DNA from: RYN-133 sp963754285
Lineage (GTDB): Bacteria > Actinomycetota > Actinomycetes > Mycobacteriales > Jatrophihabitantaceae
Assembly: GCA_963754285.1 (NCBI GenBank)
Contig: CAVWFN010000007.1
Coordinates: forward strand, 124,001-188,000
Direction: 5' to 3'
DNA length: 64,000 bases
The translations under genes and the position numbers were made by a program. Of this stretch, positions 62,911 through 64,000 are shown piece after piece (positions within the stretch are counted from its first letter, which is position 1; every line of letters starts with the position of its first letter). The notes beneath the pieces are model-generated. The model saw only the letters and a program-made list of their open reading frames with translations. It was not told the origin of the DNA and did no database searches.

Positions 62911-64000
62911 GTGGCCGGGCAGCACAGTCAATCGCGTCGTCTGACGTCGATCATGACTCGGCTCCGTGTCGTCACGATATGCGTACTCGTGGCCGCAGCA
63001 GCGGGCGCAATCTCACCCGCACCGCCCCTGGCGAGTGCCGACACCTCCATCGGGATGGCTGTATCGGGGAATCGGCTGACGAGCAACGGCGTGCCGTTCC
63101 TGGCGCGCGGCTTCAACATGGTTGCTCTGCTGACTCCGCCGTGGTGCGTGCGCAAGGAGACCCAGCCCGCGGCGGCCATGTTCTCGCAGGCGGAAATGGA
63201 CGTGGCCAAGGAATGGCGGGCCAACACGCTGCGGTTCCAGATCAGCCAGGACGGCCTGACCGACCCGAACGTGTCGCAGGCGGACCGCGACGCCTACCTC
63301 GCCGAGGTCGAATCCGGCGTGGCGCTGGCGCGTGAGAACGGCTTCACTGTCATTTTGTCGATGCAGGACCAGTACCTCGGCTGTGGCCCGGTCCATCCCC
63401 TGCCGAGCAGCCAGACGGTCGCCGCCTGGAACGTGCTGGCACCGGTGTACGCCGCCGACCCGTACGTGATGTTCGAGTTGTTCAACGAGCCCGGCAACAT
63501 CAACGACGCCGCCGGCTGGGCGCAGTGGCAAAACGGCGGAACTTCGCCTGACACGAACCTCGGCGACCCCGCCGTGGGCGAGCAGACGCTGATCGACCAG
63601 ATCCGGGCGCTGGGAAACACGAACGTGCTCATCGCCGACGCCGCCCGCAAGGGTGAGCGCACATCGGGCATGCCCCTGCTGAGCGATCCCACCGGCAACC
63701 TGGCCTACGGCATCCACCCGTACTACTACACCAACGGGCCGTCGTGGTGGGACGCCGAGTACGGCGCGTACACCACCCAGGTGCCGGTGATCGCGACCGA
63801 GTGGAACTATCCGGCGAGTGGCTGCGGCACGGCCTTCGAGCGGCTCGCGCCCGCGCTGCTCGCCTACCTCGGCGCGCACGGAATCGGGGTGCTGGGTCAC
63901 GCGCTCGACATGCCCGGGACGACTGTCGCCAATTCCACGTGGACACCGACGAAGTGCGGCACCGCGGCCGGCGGATCGGGCCAGGTACTCAAGGACTTCT
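62911..64000 (+). CDS. Secreted GH5-family glycoside hydrolase (cellulase-like), cut by window edge
   Basis: Starts at the GTG at 62911 with GAAGGAAAAGG upstream, or at the in-frame ATG at 62953; no stop before the window ends (363 codons present). After a basic start comes a signal peptide (residues ~15-45, ending near PPLASADT). The catalytic domain opens with GNRLTSNGVPFLARGFNM. The acid/base is the Glu of MFELFNEPG and the nucleophile the Glu of VPVIATEWN, both typical of GH5. It would act outside the cell on a beta-glucan or mannan; substrate unknown. Two other possible carbohydrate-contact residues (HPYYYTNG) follow. A TetR-type gene is divergent. Confidence 0.85.
   Translation, partial: MAGQHSQSRRLTSIMTRLRVVTICVLVAAAAGAISPAPPLASADTSIGMAVSGNRLTSNGVPFLARGFNMVALLTPPWCVRKETQPAAAMFSQAEMDVAKEWRANTLRFQISQDGLTDPNVSQADRDAYLAEVESGVALARENGFTVILSMQDQYLGCGPVHPLPSSQTVAAWNVLAPVYAADPYVMFELFNEPGNINDAAGWAQWQNGGTSPDTNLGDPAVGEQTLIDQIRALGNTNVLIADAARKGERTSGMPLLSDPTGNLAYGIHPYYYTNGPSWWDAEYGAYTTQVPVIATEWNYPASGCGTAFERLAPALLAYLGAHGIGVLGHALDMPGTTVANSTWTPTKCGTAAGGSGQVLKDF

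Overview
The window is high-GC DNA from an actinomycete (Actinomycetota). Evidence: frequent GTG starts; a CIRCE/HrcA heat-shock block; the backbone order rsmE-dnaJ-hrcA ... hemW ... lepA ... rpsT/holA-comEC-comEA-degV ... gpgP-rsfS-nadD, which from memory is close to the mycobacterial order; a galactofuranan gene set (glf, GlfT2-like, GlfT1-like); a mycothiol-type DinB-like protein; and two PPOX/F420-type flavin-fold proteins. A member of Mycobacteriales or a near relative is likely. Genus cannot be read from this sequence.

Layout. (1) 1-9.1 kb looks like a cyclic-nucleotide module: a partial double-zinc-ribbon protein, an MFS transporter carrying an intact cNMP-binding cassette, and a three-gene minus-strand operon of LuxR/STAND regulator, adenylate cyclase-STAND-TPR protein and metallo-beta-lactamase-fold hydrolase. 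(2) 9.2-14.5 kb is housekeeping: rsmE, dnaJ, hrcA with a CIRCE operator between hrcA and dnaJ, a small conserved gene, and hemW. (3) 14.5-38.7 kb is a large accessory envelope-glycan locus lying between hemW and lepA. It holds three sulfotransferases of one family, three ~870-900-residue proteins that join a polysaccharide-pyruvyltransferase-like region to a GT8 glycosyltransferase domain, a GT-C membrane glycosyltransferase, an APS-reductase-type CysH, a UDP-sulfoquinovose synthase homologue, a sugar epimerase, GT2 enzymes, UDP-galactopyranose mutase and a GlfT2-like galactofuranosyltransferase. (4) 38.7-46.2 kb has lepA, a divergent PRPP synthetase paralogue, rpsT, a LicD-methyltransferase fusion, holA and a fourth sulfotransferase of a different type. 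(5) 46.2-58.9 kb has a compositionally odd serine hydrolase overlapping comEC, then comEA, degV, leuS with a leucine leader peptide and attenuator, gpgP (frameshifted), rsfS, nadD, a methyltransferase and a fatty acyl-CoA reductase (frameshifted). (6) 59-64 kb has a membrane protein, an XRE regulator, a TetR-led operon and the start of a secreted GH5 glycanase.

How the genes may work together. CysH would yield sulfite, which the SQD1-like enzyme would combine with UDP-glucose to make UDP-sulfoquinovose. Glf makes UDP-galactofuranose, which the GlfT1/GlfT2-like enzymes polymerise. The PAPS-type sulfotransferases, pyruvyltransferase/GT8 fusions and GT-C enzyme could then build or decorate a surface glycan. 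My best candidate for an undescribed system is therefore an anionic (sulfonated, sulfated and perhaps pyruvylated) galactofuranan-linked envelope polysaccharide. The family assignments rest on visible motifs. The joint pathway is inference.

Two apparent single-base frameshifts in otherwise conserved genes (near 54,900 and 57,216) may be assembly errors.
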